Origin: Massiliimicrobium timonense
GTDB taxonomy: Bacteria > Bacillota_I > Bacilli_A > Erysipelotrichales > Coprobacillaceae
NCBI RefSeq assembly: GCF_002160865.1
Contig: NZ_NFLJ01000010.1
Span: 1 to 64,000 of the forward strand
Length of the DNA stretch: 64,000 nt
Direction: 5' to 3'
The translations under genes and the position numbers were made by a program. Of this stretch, positions 27,943 to 38,765 are shown one piece after another (positions within the stretch are counted from its first letter, which is position 1; every line of letters starts with the position of its first letter). The notes beneath the pieces were generated by a model. It was not told the origin of the DNA. It was given only the letters and a program-made list of their open reading frames with translations, and made no database searches.

Positions 27943-29580
27943 TTGTGTTAAAACTTCAGTAATAACAGGTACAACTTGTTTTTTTCTTGAAATAACTCCT
28001 GGTAAACTTGCCTGCTGATCAACAAGTTCAACATGGAATGCTGTTTCTACATAATCTTTGCGTGGCCCTGCAACCAATACTTCACTTGTCGCATTGATGA
28101 CATCAGTCAATAATAGCATTGTAAATTCCATATGATTATCTTTAGCCACTTGATCCATATAATCAAGCATATCTTTTTTATATGGAGCAAAGCCTTCAAT
28201 ATCCATTGTATTGACCTGAGCTACACCAGCAGATAAATCACCAAATGTAAATTTCTTATAATCCTGATTAAAGATTTCTTCTACTGTTTTTCCAACAAGT
28301 GATGTCCCTGCTTTAAACATACTCATACCAAACTCTTGGATATCAACACCAGCAATTTTAGCCAATTCTTTAGCCATCTTTGTATCAGTTGGTGTACATG
28401 TAGGAGATTTAAACAACAATGTATCACTGATGATTGCCCCTAGCATTAACCCTGCCATGTCTTGAGGAATATCAATTCCTGCTTCCTTATAACATTTTGC
28501 GACAATAGTTGCTGTACATCCGACCGGTTCCGCTCTAAATAAAACTGGTCCTATTGTTTGAATATCAGCCACTCTATGATGATCAATAATCTCTAAGATT
28601 TCTGCTTCTTCAATACCATCAATCGCCTGACTTCTTTCATTATGATCGACTTGAATAACTTTCTTTTTCATCCCATTTAACACTTGATAACGTGAAATAG
28701 ATCCAACAACTCTACCCATAAAATCAATCACTGGGTAACTACGATAACGTGTTTCACTCATGACCTCTTTAACATAATCGACTGTATCATCCGTTGAAAA
28801 AGTTGTTAAACCACCTTTTTGCATCACATATTCTACTGGTACAGCCTGAATGATTTGTTGTGATGCCATAAATGTATTAAATGGTGTAGAAATCACACTT
28901 ATATGTGCATCCATACATTGTTGTAATAATTCCTTAGAAATGGTTAATGAACCTGTTAAAATCACTAATGATATTTTCTTATTCATTAACCGTTCAATCG
29001 CTTCATCACGATCTCCACCAACAATCACTACATCATTTTCATGCACACGTTTACTCGCTTCTTCACCAGTCATAGCGGCAATATGAATTTCACCTTTAAT
29101 TGTTTTTAATTGTTTATCTAAATAAAGAATACTTGCATCCAATGTATCAATCACATTTTCAATCGGTGTATTCGCTTCTTTTAAAATCAAACTATCCCAT
29201 TGATCCATATATCCTTCAATAATATTAGAAGTTGATAACAATCCCAATAACTGACTATGATCATCTAAAACAGGTGCACTCTTTAAATTCTGTTGTTTCA
29301 TTAAAGACCAAGCTGTTTTTAAAGTCAATTCCTTAGAAAAAACAGTTACCTTATCATATTCTAAATCTTCTACTGTCTGTTTTACTGTTTTTAATAAAAC
29401 AGGAATTTCAGTATGAAATCTTTTCAAAATATATTCTGTTTCCTTATTGATTTCACCTAATCTCACAGGCACCGCATTATAACGCCCTATTCTAAATAAA
29501 TAATCAGCATAAGCAATCGCACTACAGATAGAATCGCTATCAGGATTTTTATGCCCACTTACAAAAACAATATCTTTCAT
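27940..29580 (-). CDS. Manganese-dependent inorganic pyrophosphatase with CBS and DRTGG domains
   Basis: Encodes a 546-residue family II pyrophosphatase. The DHH domain is split: the N-terminal GHKNPDSDSICSAIAYA motif is followed by an inserted regulatory module, and the core resumes at EIIDHHRVADI near residue 330. The insert contains two CBS repeats flanking a DRTGG domain (about residues 65-310). The C-terminal DHHA2 domain ends near SRKK. CBS-DRTGG pyrophosphatases are controlled by adenine nucleotides and diadenosine polyphosphates, which is likely here. It lies 15 bases downstream of a YheO-type regulator gene. Confidence 0.95.
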   Translation of the reverse strand: MKDIVFVSGHKNPDSDSICSAIAYADYLFRIGRYNAVPVRLGEINKETEYILKRFHTEIPVLLKTVKQTVEDLEYDKVTVFSKELTLKTAWSLMKQQNLKSAPVLDDHSQLLGLLSTSNIIEGYMDQWDSLILKEANTPIENVIDTLDASILYLDKQLKTIKGEIHIAAMTGEEASKRVHENDVVIVGGDRDEAIERLMNKKISLVILTGSLTISKELLQQCMDAHISVISTPFNTFMASQQIIQAVPVEYVMQKGGLTTFSTDDTVDYVKEVMSETRYRSYPVIDFMGRVVGSISRYQVLNGMKKKVIQVDHNERSQAIDGIEEAEILEIIDHHRVADIQTIGPVLFRAEPVGCTATIVAKCYKEAGIDIPQDMAGLMLGAIISDTLLFKSPTCTPTDTKMAKELAKIAGVDIQEFGMSMFKAGTSLVGKTVEEIFNQDYKKFTFGDLSAGVAQVNTMDIEGFAPYKKDMLDYMDQVAKDNHMEFTMLLLTDVINATSEVLVAGPRKDYVETAFHVELVDQQASLPGVISRKKQVVPVITEVLTQ

Positions 29581-29595
29581 GTCTATCCCCTTTCC

Positions 29596-30255
29596 TTACA
29601 TCTTCTTTAAATAACGATAGATAGTCGGTTCACTTACAGCCAGTTTTTCAGCCACAAGCACAATAGCTCCTTTGACCTTAAACGTTCCTTTTTCCTGTAA
29701 ATATTTAACCACTTTAATCTTTTCTTCCACATTTAATCTTTCTACAAGAAAATAACTTGGAAATCCCATCTGTTCTAAACACTCTTTAATATATTTATCA
29801 ATCATCTCATCTAAAGGTGAAGATAAAATCTCAATTGGATTATCCAACTTAAATTCCACATCTTTACGTTCTTTAATACCTAAAATTCTCTTTAACGTTG
29901 TTTCGATATACTCATAGTCTGAAATATTGACATTTATACAAAGCATACCCACAGGCATTTCATGCCCCTCTTCTTTAATAAAATAAGTAGCTGAACGAAG
30001 TAACTTTCCATCATTACCTGTTGTTTTATAGTTCATGACATAATCATGATCCTTATACTGCTTCGTTTTCAAATAATGAATAGATAAATTCGATAGCTTA
30101 GCGCCTATTTCTCTACCAGAAATATAACCATTTGCAATTGCAACAATTTCCTGCTCTTTGGAAGTGAGATCATGAAGTGCTACTTCAACATTATCACCTA
30201 AAGATTCTCCTAGAAAATCAACTAATTTTGCATAGGGTTCTAATAATTTATACAT
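29596..30255 (-). CDS. YheO-type PAS/HTH transcriptional regulator
   Basis: Encodes a 219-residue regulator with a YheO-like PAS domain (about residues 5-115: LEPYAKLVDFLGESLGDNVE, VALHDL) and a C-terminal DauR-type helix-turn-helix (about 160-219: GAIVLVAEKLAVSEPTIYRYL). Ligand unknown. I use the ATG at 30255, which follows GGAGG. It is co-directional with the pyrophosphatase gene, 15 bases away, suggesting one transcript. Related regulators act on amino-acid metabolism genes, but nothing here identifies its target. Confidence 0.85.
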   Translation of the reverse strand: MYKLLEPYAKLVDFLGESLGDNVEVALHDLTSKEQEIVAIANGYISGREIGAKLSNLSIHYLKTKQYKDHDYVMNYKTTGNDGKLLRSATYFIKEEGHEMPVGMLCINVNISDYEYIETTLKRILGIKERKDVEFKLDNPIEILSSPLDEMIDKYIKECLEQMGFPSYFLVERLNVEEKIKVVKYLQEKGTFKVKGAIVLVAEKLAVSEPTIYRYLKKM

Positions 30256-30321
30256 GAATTTCGCCTCCATTGCAATTATACACTAATTTTTTTAAAAGAG
30301 ATAGCTTTTTTATCATGATAA

Positions 30322-30348
30322 GAAAAAAAGCCGGATTAAATCCAGCTT
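30322..30348 (-). terminator. Terminator of the gal operon
   Basis: On the minus strand, AAGCTGGAT-TTA-ATCCGGCTT (one G-T pair) is followed by TTTTTTC. It spans the galK stop codon. Confidence 0.8.
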
Positions 30349-31627
30349 AATCAATAACTTTCATACCACCATATTTTCTAATCTTTAAAATATGACAGCT
30401 TCCTTCACCAAAATATTTTTCAATACTTTGTTTATATGTTTCAACATAATCATCTTCTACAAAAGCTTGAATTGTTCCAGCAAAACCACCACCATGAACA
30501 CGACATACTCCATGTGTTCCTAATAAATCTTCAGACAATGCAAGAGCTAAAGAAACAGCCTGTTGTCCAACATAGTGATTAGAATAAATATTTTGAAGAT
30601 ATTTAAATGAACTTTCTCCTGAAGCTTTGACAACTTCTTTAAAGGCATCAAAGTCTTCATCTTTTAATGATTGAACAGCTTTTTGAACACGTTTATTTTC
30701 ATTAAATACATGAATAGCTCTTAATACTGCTCGATCATTTGTCGCTTCCCTCACTTCTGTAAAATGACGATAGAAGTCTTCTTCACTGACATCTCTTAAA
30801 TATTCCTGATGGAAGAAATGATCAACTTCTTTTAATTCTTCTGGAATAGAAGCATAATCTGCTGTTAAATCAGCATGTGAAGCATGAACATCAACAATAC
30901 ACAAACTATGATGGAAACGTGGAAAATCAACATTTATTTTTTCTACAACAGGATTATCATCATCCTTGAAATCAATGTGAATCAAACTTCCCACTGAACA
31001 TGCACATTGATCCATCAAACCACATGGTTTACCAAAATAAACATTTTCACTATATTGACCAATTTTTGCAATTGTGACAGGGTCTACTTTCATATCATTA
31101 TACATACCAGAAAGAACCGTTCCAATCATGACTTCAAATGCAGCCGAAGAAGATAATCCAGATCCCTGCAAAACATCACTTGTCATATAGCCCACAAAAC
31201 CACCAGTCTGGTAATTGAGTTGCTGAAATCTTGCCAGAATACCACGAATCAATCCTTCTGATGATTCTTTTTCATTTTCTCTTAATGTCATATCATTGAT
31301 ATCTATGGCTGCAATATCATAATCATCAGATAAAATTTTAATCTTAGCATCATCTTTTGCAACGACTGCAATAATATCTAAATTAATAGCTGCAGCCAAT
31401 ACTTCACCATGTTGATGATCAGTATGATTTCCACAAACCTCGCTTCTTCCAGGTGTACTATAAATCGTAATCTCCTGATCTCCATAAAGCTCTATAAATT
31501 TTTCAATAGCTTGAATATATCTTGCTTTTTGATACTCTAGTTGTTGTAAATCCATATAAACATCTAATAACATATCATTATATACATTATTTTGAATATC
31601 TTGAATAACTAAACTTGCTTTTTTCAT
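30347..31627 (-). CDS. galK: Galactokinase
   Basis: Encodes a 426-residue GHMP-family galactokinase that phosphorylates galactose at C1 (Leloir pathway). Motif 1 is TPGRSEVCGNHTDHQHGEV, the ATP loop is LQGSGLSSSAAFEV, and motif 3 near the C-terminus is VHGGGFAGTIQAFV. It overlaps the galM 3' end by four bases (ATGA), the last gene of galT-galM-galK. Confidence 0.97.
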   Translation of the reverse strand: MKKASLVIQDIQNNVYNDMLLDVYMDLQQLEYQKARYIQAIEKFIELYGDQEITIYSTPGRSEVCGNHTDHQHGEVLAAAINLDIIAVVAKDDAKIKILSDDYDIAAIDINDMTLRENEKESSEGLIRGILARFQQLNYQTGGFVGYMTSDVLQGSGLSSSAAFEVMIGTVLSGMYNDMKVDPVTIAKIGQYSENVYFGKPCGLMDQCACSVGSLIHIDFKDDDNPVVEKINVDFPRFHHSLCIVDVHASHADLTADYASIPEELKEVDHFFHQEYLRDVSEEDFYRHFTEVREATNDRAVLRAIHVFNENKRVQKAVQSLKDEDFDAFKEVVKASGESSFKYLQNIYSNHYVGQQAVSLALALSEDLLGTHGVCRVHGGGFAGTIQAFVEDDYVETYKQSIEKYFGEGSCHILKIRKYGGMKVID

Positions 31628-32640
31628 GATTGTATCACTTTAAACTGATATGATGTTGTTTCATCATAAGTTTCTCCTTTTCTTAAGATTGTTGTTGGTT
31701 GTTCTTCTAAATGAATCGCATCAGGCATATTTTGTGTTTCAATACAAATAGCATCTCTTGCATAATAATGTTCTCCATATTTTCCTAATCGCCCATCTAA
31801 AAAGTTTGCTGTATATATTTGAGCCTGTGGTAACGTTGTTGATACAATTAACTGTCTTCCCGTTGATGGATGCGTCAAAATAACTTGATTTTCATGGACA
31901 TCAAATATAAATGGATGATCAAAACCATTTCCAGTTTTTAATTGTTCATCATCCTGTTCTACTCTTTCGCCAATAAAGGCAGGTTGTCTAAAATCAAATG
32001 GTGTTTCTGCAACATCTTTCAATTCACCAGTTGTTAAACCATCGGAGTCAACACAGGCAAATTGGGATGCATGAATCTGTAAAGTATGCTGATAAATGTT
32101 TTCTTTATGTCCTGACAAATTAAAATAAGAGTGATTTGTAATATTAATCAATGTATCAGCTGTAGATGTTGCTTGATAGTGTACCTTTAAAGTATCATCT
32201 ATTAATGTATAAGTCACTGTCAAATCCAAATCACCAGGATACCCTTCTTGTCCATCAGGAGATAAATAATGGAAAACAAGTGTATGGTCATCTTGAATCG
32301 TATAATCAAAAACTTGATAACTGAAGCCTTTGATACCACCATGCAAGTGATTAGGTCCATTATTCACAGCCAAATGATAAGTTTGTCCATGAAGGGTAAA
32401 TTCACCTTTTTTAATTCTATTTGCAACCCTTCCAACCAATGCTCCTAAATAAGCATCTAATGTCTGATACTGTGTAAAATCATCATATCCTAAAACGACA
32501 TCATCTTTATGACCATTTTTATCGGCCATAATCACTTTGATAATTGTACATCCATAATTAGATACAACAACTTCAAGTTGCTCATTTTTCATCGCAATCA
32601 TATCAATGCGATCATCAATATGTTGAATAACTTCAATCAT
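31624..32640 (-). CDS. galM: Aldose 1-epimerase (galactose mutarotase)
   Basis: Encodes a 338-residue mutarotase that interconverts alpha and beta galactose before GalK. Family segments are LGALVGRVANRIKKGEF, NNGPNHLHGG, NITNHSYFNLSG with the catalytic His, and FDHPF. The frame extends 21 codons upstream, but the ATG at 32640 follows AAGGAGG. It overlaps the end of galT by eight bases. Confidence 0.95.
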   Translation of the reverse strand: MIEVIQHIDDRIDMIAMKNEQLEVVVSNYGCTIIKVIMADKNGHKDDVVLGYDDFTQYQTLDAYLGALVGRVANRIKKGEFTLHGQTYHLAVNNGPNHLHGGIKGFSYQVFDYTIQDDHTLVFHYLSPDGQEGYPGDLDLTVTYTLIDDTLKVHYQATSTADTLINITNHSYFNLSGHKENIYQHTLQIHASQFACVDSDGLTTGELKDVAETPFDFRQPAFIGERVEQDDEQLKTGNGFDHPFIFDVHENQVILTHPSTGRQLIVSTTLPQAQIYTANFLDGRLGKYGEHYYARDAICIETQNMPDAIHLEEQPTTILRKGETYDETTSYQFKVIQS

Positions 32641-34141
32641 GATTATCTTCCTCCTTACGTAATGATTCAACAAAGTCACAAAAAGCATCAATACCTTCAT
32701 CATTCATTTTAAAAACACCAGCATCTTCTAGAACTTCTACAAATTTTATTGTCAAGGCTGTTTTTAAAACATCATCTACATTATCTTCTTGAATTTGATA
32801 TTGTTCTTTGATTTCATTATACCATAATTCATGTTTTTGTAATTCAGGATAATCACTAATTTGTTTTTTCTGTAATAAACAATCTTTTAATAATTCCAGT
32901 TCATTTTTTAATCTGGCTGGTAAAACAGCTAATCCCATCACCTCTATCAATCCTATATTTTCTTTTTTAATATGATGTAAAGATGCATGAGGATGGAAAA
33001 TACCATCTGGATATTCTTGAGATGTACGATTATTTCTTAAAACAAGGTCCATTTGATATTGTTGATTCTTCATTCTTGCGATAGGAGTGATAGTATTATG
33101 TGGTATATCATCTGTATGTGAGAGAATATCTAAAGCAGGGTTAGAATAGTGTTTCCATGCTTTCAACGTTCTTGAAGCAAAATCAATGATTTCCTGTGGA
33201 TTGGAAGAAGTTATTCTTATCGTTGAAAGTGGCCATTTCAATATCTCAATCTTTGATTGAGGAAAATCTTCAAATGTTAATGTTTGAATCACATCAGCAT
33301 TATTCATTGCAAATTCATAACATCCACCTTGAAAATGATCATGTGTTAAAATTGATCCTCCAACAATCGGTAAATCCGCATTAGAACCTAACATATAATG
33401 AGGAAACTGTTCAACAAAGGATAAAAGATGTTGAAACGTATCTTGATTAATCACCATAGGAATATGTTCTTTATTGAAAACGATACAGTGTTCATTATAA
33501 TAAACGTAAGGTGAATATTGAAAATAATAGTCTTGCCCATTCAATTTCAATGGAATAATACGGTGGTTTTGTCTGGCAGGACGATTAAAATCTCCACTAA
33601 ATCCTACATTTTCTTTACATAATAAACACTTTGGATAACCACTTGTTTTGACAAGTTTTGCTTTCGCAATATCTTTAGGATCTTTTTCTGGTTTTGATAA
33701 ATTAATCGTGATATCTATTAAACCATATTTATAATATTTTTGAAAACGAATATTCTGATCAGTACGATCTTTACGAATATAATGGGAATCAATGGAAAGA
33801 TTATAAAAATATTGTGTTGCTTTTTGGGGTGAATGTGCATAGCGGCGATAAAATGTCTGCACAACTTCACTTGGTCTAGGCATTAAACAATTCATTAGAC
33901 GTGTATCAAATAAATCTTTTTCTACAATGCTGTCTTCAATGATGCCTTGTTCAACTGCATAATTTAACATTTTCTCTAAAATGGGTGTACAATCACCAAT
34001 CACTTCATGAATATCTTCTCTTTCAAATTCATTGATATTTAACAAATCCAGTAATAAATTTGTTGCATAATCTCTATCAGCTTCTTGTATTAACTGACGA
34101 TCTAATCCATATTGTATTAACTGATTAATTGCATGGTTCAT
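32633..34141 (-). CDS. galT: UDP-glucose--hexose-1-phosphate uridylyltransferase (class II)
   Basis: Encodes a 502-residue class II GalT, the Firmicute form, which transfers UMP between UDP-glucose and galactose 1-phosphate. Characteristic segments are LMPRPSEV, DSHYIRKDR, GSILTHDHFQGG near the active site, and IPHNTITPIARM. It is the first gene of the operon, behind a promoter with repeated TTTACTT half-sites and a divergent LacI-type gene. No galE is present in the window. Confidence 0.96.
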   Translation of the reverse strand: MNHAINQLIQYGLDRQLIQEADRDYATNLLLDLLNINEFEREDIHEVIGDCTPILEKMLNYAVEQGIIEDSIVEKDLFDTRLMNCLMPRPSEVVQTFYRRYAHSPQKATQYFYNLSIDSHYIRKDRTDQNIRFQKYYKYGLIDITINLSKPEKDPKDIAKAKLVKTSGYPKCLLCKENVGFSGDFNRPARQNHRIIPLKLNGQDYYFQYSPYVYYNEHCIVFNKEHIPMVINQDTFQHLLSFVEQFPHYMLGSNADLPIVGGSILTHDHFQGGCYEFAMNNADVIQTLTFEDFPQSKIEILKWPLSTIRITSSNPQEIIDFASRTLKAWKHYSNPALDILSHTDDIPHNTITPIARMKNQQYQMDLVLRNNRTSQEYPDGIFHPHASLHHIKKENIGLIEVMGLAVLPARLKNELELLKDCLLQKKQISDYPELQKHELWYNEIKEQYQIQEDNVDDVLKTALTIKFVEVLEDAGVFKMNDEGIDAFCDFVESLRKEEDNHD

Positions 34142-34168
34142 ATTTTGTCCTCCTCATTATCTACCTAT

Positions 34169-34197
34169 ACCATACCACGCTTCTTAGAAAACTTCAA
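34169..34197 (-). promoter_or_regulatory. Promoter of galT-galM-galK
   Basis: On the minus strand, TTGAAG (34192-34197), a 17-base spacer and TATGGT (34169-34174), about 28 bases before the galT ATG. The upstream edge touches the repeated half-site array. Confidence 0.5.
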
Positions 34198-34203
34198 ATA
34201 TTT

Positions 34204-34233
34204 TTTACTTATTATTTAAGTAAATTTTTACTT
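34204..34233. promoter_or_regulatory. Candidate operator: three alternating TTTACTT half-sites
   Basis: TTTACTT (34204-34210), AAGTAAA (34218-34224) and TTTACTT (34227-34233) form two overlapping inverted repeats with 7-base and 2-base centres, between the divergent galT and LacI-family genes. A separate perfect 6-bp inverted repeat, GATATT-N6-AATATC, follows at 34238-34255. Either could bind the adjacent regulator. Confidence 0.45.
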
Positions 34234-34250
34234 ATTGAGATATTCTTTGA

Positions 34251-35334
<1,084 letters not shown>

Positions 35335-35335
<1 letters not shown>

Positions 35336-36723
35336 TATTTCTGTTTTAAAGCTTCATCAATAGCTTGGGCAGCTTTTTTTCCAGCACCCATTGCTAAAAT
35401 AACAGTTGCTGCTCCAGTCACGACATCGCCACCAGCATAGACACCTTCCTTAGATGTTTTCATTGTTTCTTCATCAACAATAATTCCACCCCATTTTTGT
35501 GTATCTAAGCCCGGTGTTGTCTGTCTAATCAATGGATTTGGACTTTGTCCAATGGAAACAATAACAGTTCCTGTTTCAATCACAAAGTTTGAACCTTCCT
35601 TAACAACCGGTCTTTTTCTACCACTTTCATCTGGTTCTCCCAGTTCCATTTCTACACATTCCATAGATTTTACCCATCCGTCTTCACCTTCAATTTTAAC
35701 CGGATTTGTCAACAACTTAAAGATGATACCTTCTTCTTTAGCGTGATGCACTTCTTCAGCTCTGGCAGGAATTTCCTGTTCTCCACGACGATAGACGATA
35801 TAAACATTTTTAGCTCCAAGACGTTTGGCTGTTCTGGCTGCATCCATCGCAACATTTCCTGCTCCAATCACACACACAGTATCACTAATTTTCACTGGTG
35901 TTGGATGCTTTGGAAATTCATAACCTTTCATTAAATTCACACGTGTTAAAAACTCATTAGCGGCATAAACACCATTTAAATTTTCACCCGGAATCCCTTG
36001 AAAACGAGGAAGTCCAGCTCCACTTCCTACAAAGATAGCTGCATAACCTTCTTCCTGTAATTCATCAATTGTTATGGAACGTCCAACAACAACGTTTGTT
36101 TCAAACTTAACACCTAAATCAGCTACCCCATCAATTTCTTTTTGTACCAAATCTTTAGGCAAACGAAATTCTGGAATACCATATGATAAAACGCCTCCTG
36201 TTTTGTGCAAAGCCTCAAAAACAGTGACATCATATCCTTTTTTCGCAAGTTCTCCAGCACAAGTCATTCCAGCTGGTCCACTTCCAACTACAGCTACTTT
36301 GATACCATTTTTTTCAATATGATTTTCTTTCTTCTTTCCATGATCACGGTGATAATCTGCAACAAATCTTTCTAAACGTCCAATTCCAACAGACTCACCT
36401 TTAATTCCTCTGACACATTTTCCTTCACATTGATTTTCTTGAGGACAAACACGCCCACAAATGGCAGGTAAAGCATTTTCTTGAGTTATAATTTCATAGG
36501 CTTCTTCAAAATGACCTTTGGCAACTTCACTGATAAATTCAGGAATAGGAACACCTACAGGACACCCATTCTTACATGGACTATGTCTACAATTTAAACA
36601 TCTTGTTGCTTCTTCCATTGCCTGTTCTTCTGTATATCCTAAGGCAACTTCCTGAAAATTCTGGTTTCTCACTTGAGGTTCCTGCTCAGGCATTTTCACC
36701 TTTTCCAATGACATATTTGGCAT
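35335..36723 (-). CDS. nfnB: NfnB-like large subunit of NAD-dependent ferredoxin:NADP oxidoreductase (GltD family)
   Basis: Encodes a 462-residue flavoprotein. Two N-terminal [4Fe-4S] sites are indicated by CLNCRHSPCKNGCPVG and CGRVCPQENQCEGKC. A GxGxxG FAD site (VAVVGSGPAGMTCAGELA, about residue 143) and an NADP-binding VIGAGNVAMDAARTA segment follow. Glutamate synthase small subunits look similar. The immediate upstream partner is an NfnA-like protein, and its length (462 against about 468 in Thermotoga NfnB) favours the electron-bifurcating Nfn transhydrogenase. Start and stop of the pair overlap by one base. Confidence 0.85.
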
Positions 36724-37571
36724 TATTTGACACCTCCCATTAAATTACACATACGATTGGCTTGTTCATCCATTTGATGTTCTTCTTCTTTAAACATTCT
36801 TTGACGTGCCATCAATTCATCAAAATCAACTTGTAATCCATCAAAATCTGGTCCATCAACACAAGCAAATTTAATTTTTCCATCCACAGTTACACGACAA
36901 CATCCACACATACCTGTTCCATCAATCATAATCGGATTTAATGAAACAGAAGTTTTGATATTATGAGGCTTTGTAACGCCAACAACCGCTTTCATCATTG
37001 GTACAGGACCTATCGCAATGACTTCATCAATAGATTCTCCTTGATCAATTAAATCAGCTAAAACTTGTGTGACAAATCCTTTTTGACCTAATGACCCATC
37101 ATCTGTTGTGATATAAATATTCTTACAGAATTTTCTAAATTCATCAGCCCATAAAACATATTGAGCTTCTCTACCACCAATAATAACATCAACATCAACA
37201 CCCATTTGTGCTAACGCTCTTAATTGTGGATAAAGTGGGGCACTTCCAACACCCCCTGCAACACCGACAACGTGTTTAGAAGCATGTAATTTTGTTGGTT
37301 CTCCTAATGGACCTACAAAGTCAGTAATATCATCGCCTTCATTTAACAATGCCAATGCTTTTGTAGAATACCCAACAATTTGATAAATAATTGTAATTGT
37401 TTCTTTTTCTCTATCATAATCAGCAATTGTCAATGGAATTCTTTCACCATCTTCTCCAACCCTTAAAATGATAAACTGTCCCGGTTCACATTTTCTAGAT
37501 ACATGGGGTGCATGAACTACCATCAACTCTACAACATCATTTAATTTTTCTTTGTGTAAAATCTTATACAT
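36723..37571 (-). CDS. nfnA: NfnA-like small subunit (FAD, NAD, [2Fe-2S])
   Basis: Encodes a 282-residue ferredoxin-NADP reductase-like protein. The FAD part includes PGQFIILRVGEDGERIPLT, and the NAD part VVGVAGGVGSAPLYPQLRAL. A C-terminal [2Fe-2S] cluster is suggested by MCGCCRVTV and the later Cys of FACVDGPDFDG. Dihydroorotate dehydrogenase electron-transfer subunits share this fold, but pairing with NfnB points to Nfn, which couples NADH and reduced ferredoxin to NADPH formation. A strong promoter lies upstream. Confidence 0.85.
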   Translation of the reverse strand: MYKILHKEKLNDVVELMVVHAPHVSRKCEPGQFIILRVGEDGERIPLTIADYDREKETITIIYQIVGYSTKALALLNEGDDITDFVGPLGEPTKLHASKHVVGVAGGVGSAPLYPQLRALAQMGVDVDVIIGGREAQYVLWADEFRKFCKNIYITTDDGSLGQKGFVTQVLADLIDQGESIDEVIAIGPVPMMKAVVGVTKPHNIKTSVSLNPIMIDGTGMCGCCRVTVDGKIKFACVDGPDFDGLQVDFDELMARQRMFKEEEHQMDEQANRMCNLMGGVK

Positions 37572-37600
37572 CTCTATCTACCCCTCTCATAGTTTAAAAA

Positions 37601-37629
37601 ATTATATCATAGAGATAAATTTTTCGCAA
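37601..37629 (-). promoter_or_regulatory. SigA-type promoter of nfnA-nfnB
   Basis: On the minus strand, TTGCGA (37624-37629), a 17-base spacer ending in TGA (extended -10) and a perfect TATAAT (37601-37606). Confidence 0.7.
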
Positions 37630-37699
37630 TACAACATCATCATTATCTCTTGACCATATCCTTTAGAAAGCTTATGATATGAAAAAAGGAGAAATATTT

Positions 37700-38488
37700 A
37701 TGCAGACAAAACTTATCTTTTTTGATATAGACGGAACATTAATTGATGAAAAAACAGGAACAATTCCTCCATCAACAATCCAAGCCATTTTACAGGCTCA
37801 AGCCAATAGTCATCTTTGTTTCATTAATACCGGTCGTCCATTTTCAACCATTGATTCAATGATTAGAAACATCCCTTTTGATGGCTATATCTGTGGTTGT
37901 GGCACTTACATTCAATATCATCATCAGCCCCTATTTCACGCTCAATTAAATACTAATCTAAAACATAAAGTAATCCAAAGCATTTATCAACATCAAGTTG
38001 ATGCTATGCTGGAAGGCTATGATGGTGTTTATTTTTCTAAAAATTTGAAGCACCCTTTTATTCAATCTATCCAAAAACATTATCAAGACATCGGTTTTCA
38101 CACAGGAAGTTTTACTTCTCATGATGATGTTTCCTTTGATAAATTAACAATCTGGTATCAACCTCATACTGATATTGAATCTTTTAAACAAGAATTACAG
38201 GATGACTTCCATATTATTCAAAGAGATATCGATTTTTTAGAAATCGTCCCTTTCCCTTATTCTAAAGCTTCAGGCATCCAATATATCATTGATCATCTTG
38301 GATATACAATAAAAGATACTATCAGTATTGGTGATTCAACAAATGATCTTCCAATGTTAAAATATACTCATGATTCTGTAGCTATGGGTAACAGCAATCC
38401 CCTTTTATTTCATGAAGTTTCTTATATAACAACAGATGTTGACAATCATGGTATATTTAACGCTTTAAAACACTTTCAAATTATATAA
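37700..38488 (+). CDS. Cof-type HAD hydrolase
   Basis: Encodes a 262-residue HAD phosphatase of the Cof subfamily. Motif I is FFDIDGTLIDEKTG, the motif II region is FINTGRPFST, and motif IV is IGDSTNDLPMLKYT. The ATG at 37700 follows AAAGGAG; an in-frame ATG at 37679 lies upstream of that site. It stands alone between the nfn promoter and a 342-base intergenic repeat region. Substrate unknown. Confidence 0.92.
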   Translation: MQTKLIFFDIDGTLIDEKTGTIPPSTIQAILQAQANSHLCFINTGRPFSTIDSMIRNIPFDGYICGCGTYIQYHHQPLFHAQLNTNLKHKVIQSIYQHQVDAMLEGYDGVYFSKNLKHPFIQSIQKHYQDIGFHTGSFTSHDDVSFDKLTIWYQPHTDIESFKQELQDDFHIIQRDIDFLEIVPFPYSKASGIQYIIDHLGYTIKDTISIGDSTNDLPMLKYTHDSVAMGNSNPLLFHEVSYITTDVDNHGIFNALKHFQII

Positions 38489-38590
38489 AAAAAGAACGTG
38501 GGGAAACGTTCTTTTTTATATATAGACGAAATTTATAATATAGGGAGAGGGGTCGTCTATATTTGATATTATATGTCTTGTCTTAAGACA
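38489..38590. repeat. Tandem palindromic intergenic repeat, copy A
   Basis: A structured unit with three parts: a terminator-like hairpin (AAAAAGAACGT 38489-38499 with ACGTTCTTTTT 38506-38516), a hairpin with arms TATAGACGA (38521-38529) and TCGTCTATA (38553-38561) enclosing a GGGAGAGGGG loop, and the palindrome TGTCTTAAGACA (38579-38590). All three recur 175-180 bases later in copy B. The first hairpin also serves as terminator of the HAD gene. It lies between two convergent gene ends. Confidence 0.8.
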
Positions 38591-38667
38591 TCTATATATT
38601 AACTGAGTCATATGAATTTACTGTGAATTTTATGAGAACTTTATGTGAACTTTTATATTTACAAACA

Positions 38668-38765
38668 AAAAAGAACGTGGGGAAAACGTTCTTCTTTATT
38701 TATAGACGATAATTTATAGGGAGAGGGTCGTCTATATTTGATATTATATGTCCTGTCTTAAGACA
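38668..38765. repeat. Tandem palindromic intergenic repeat, copy B
   Basis: Second copy of the unit: terminator-like hairpin (AAGAACGT 38671-38678 with ACGTTCTT 38686-38693), arms TATAGACGA (38701-38709) and TCGTCTATA (38728-38736) around GGGAGAGGG, and TGTCTTAAGACA (38754-38765). A following CATACC-GTGAT-GGTATG hairpin (about 38773-38789) is unique to this copy. Short TTTATGTGAAC segments also recur after both copies. No coding potential is seen in the 342-base gap. Confidence 0.8.
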
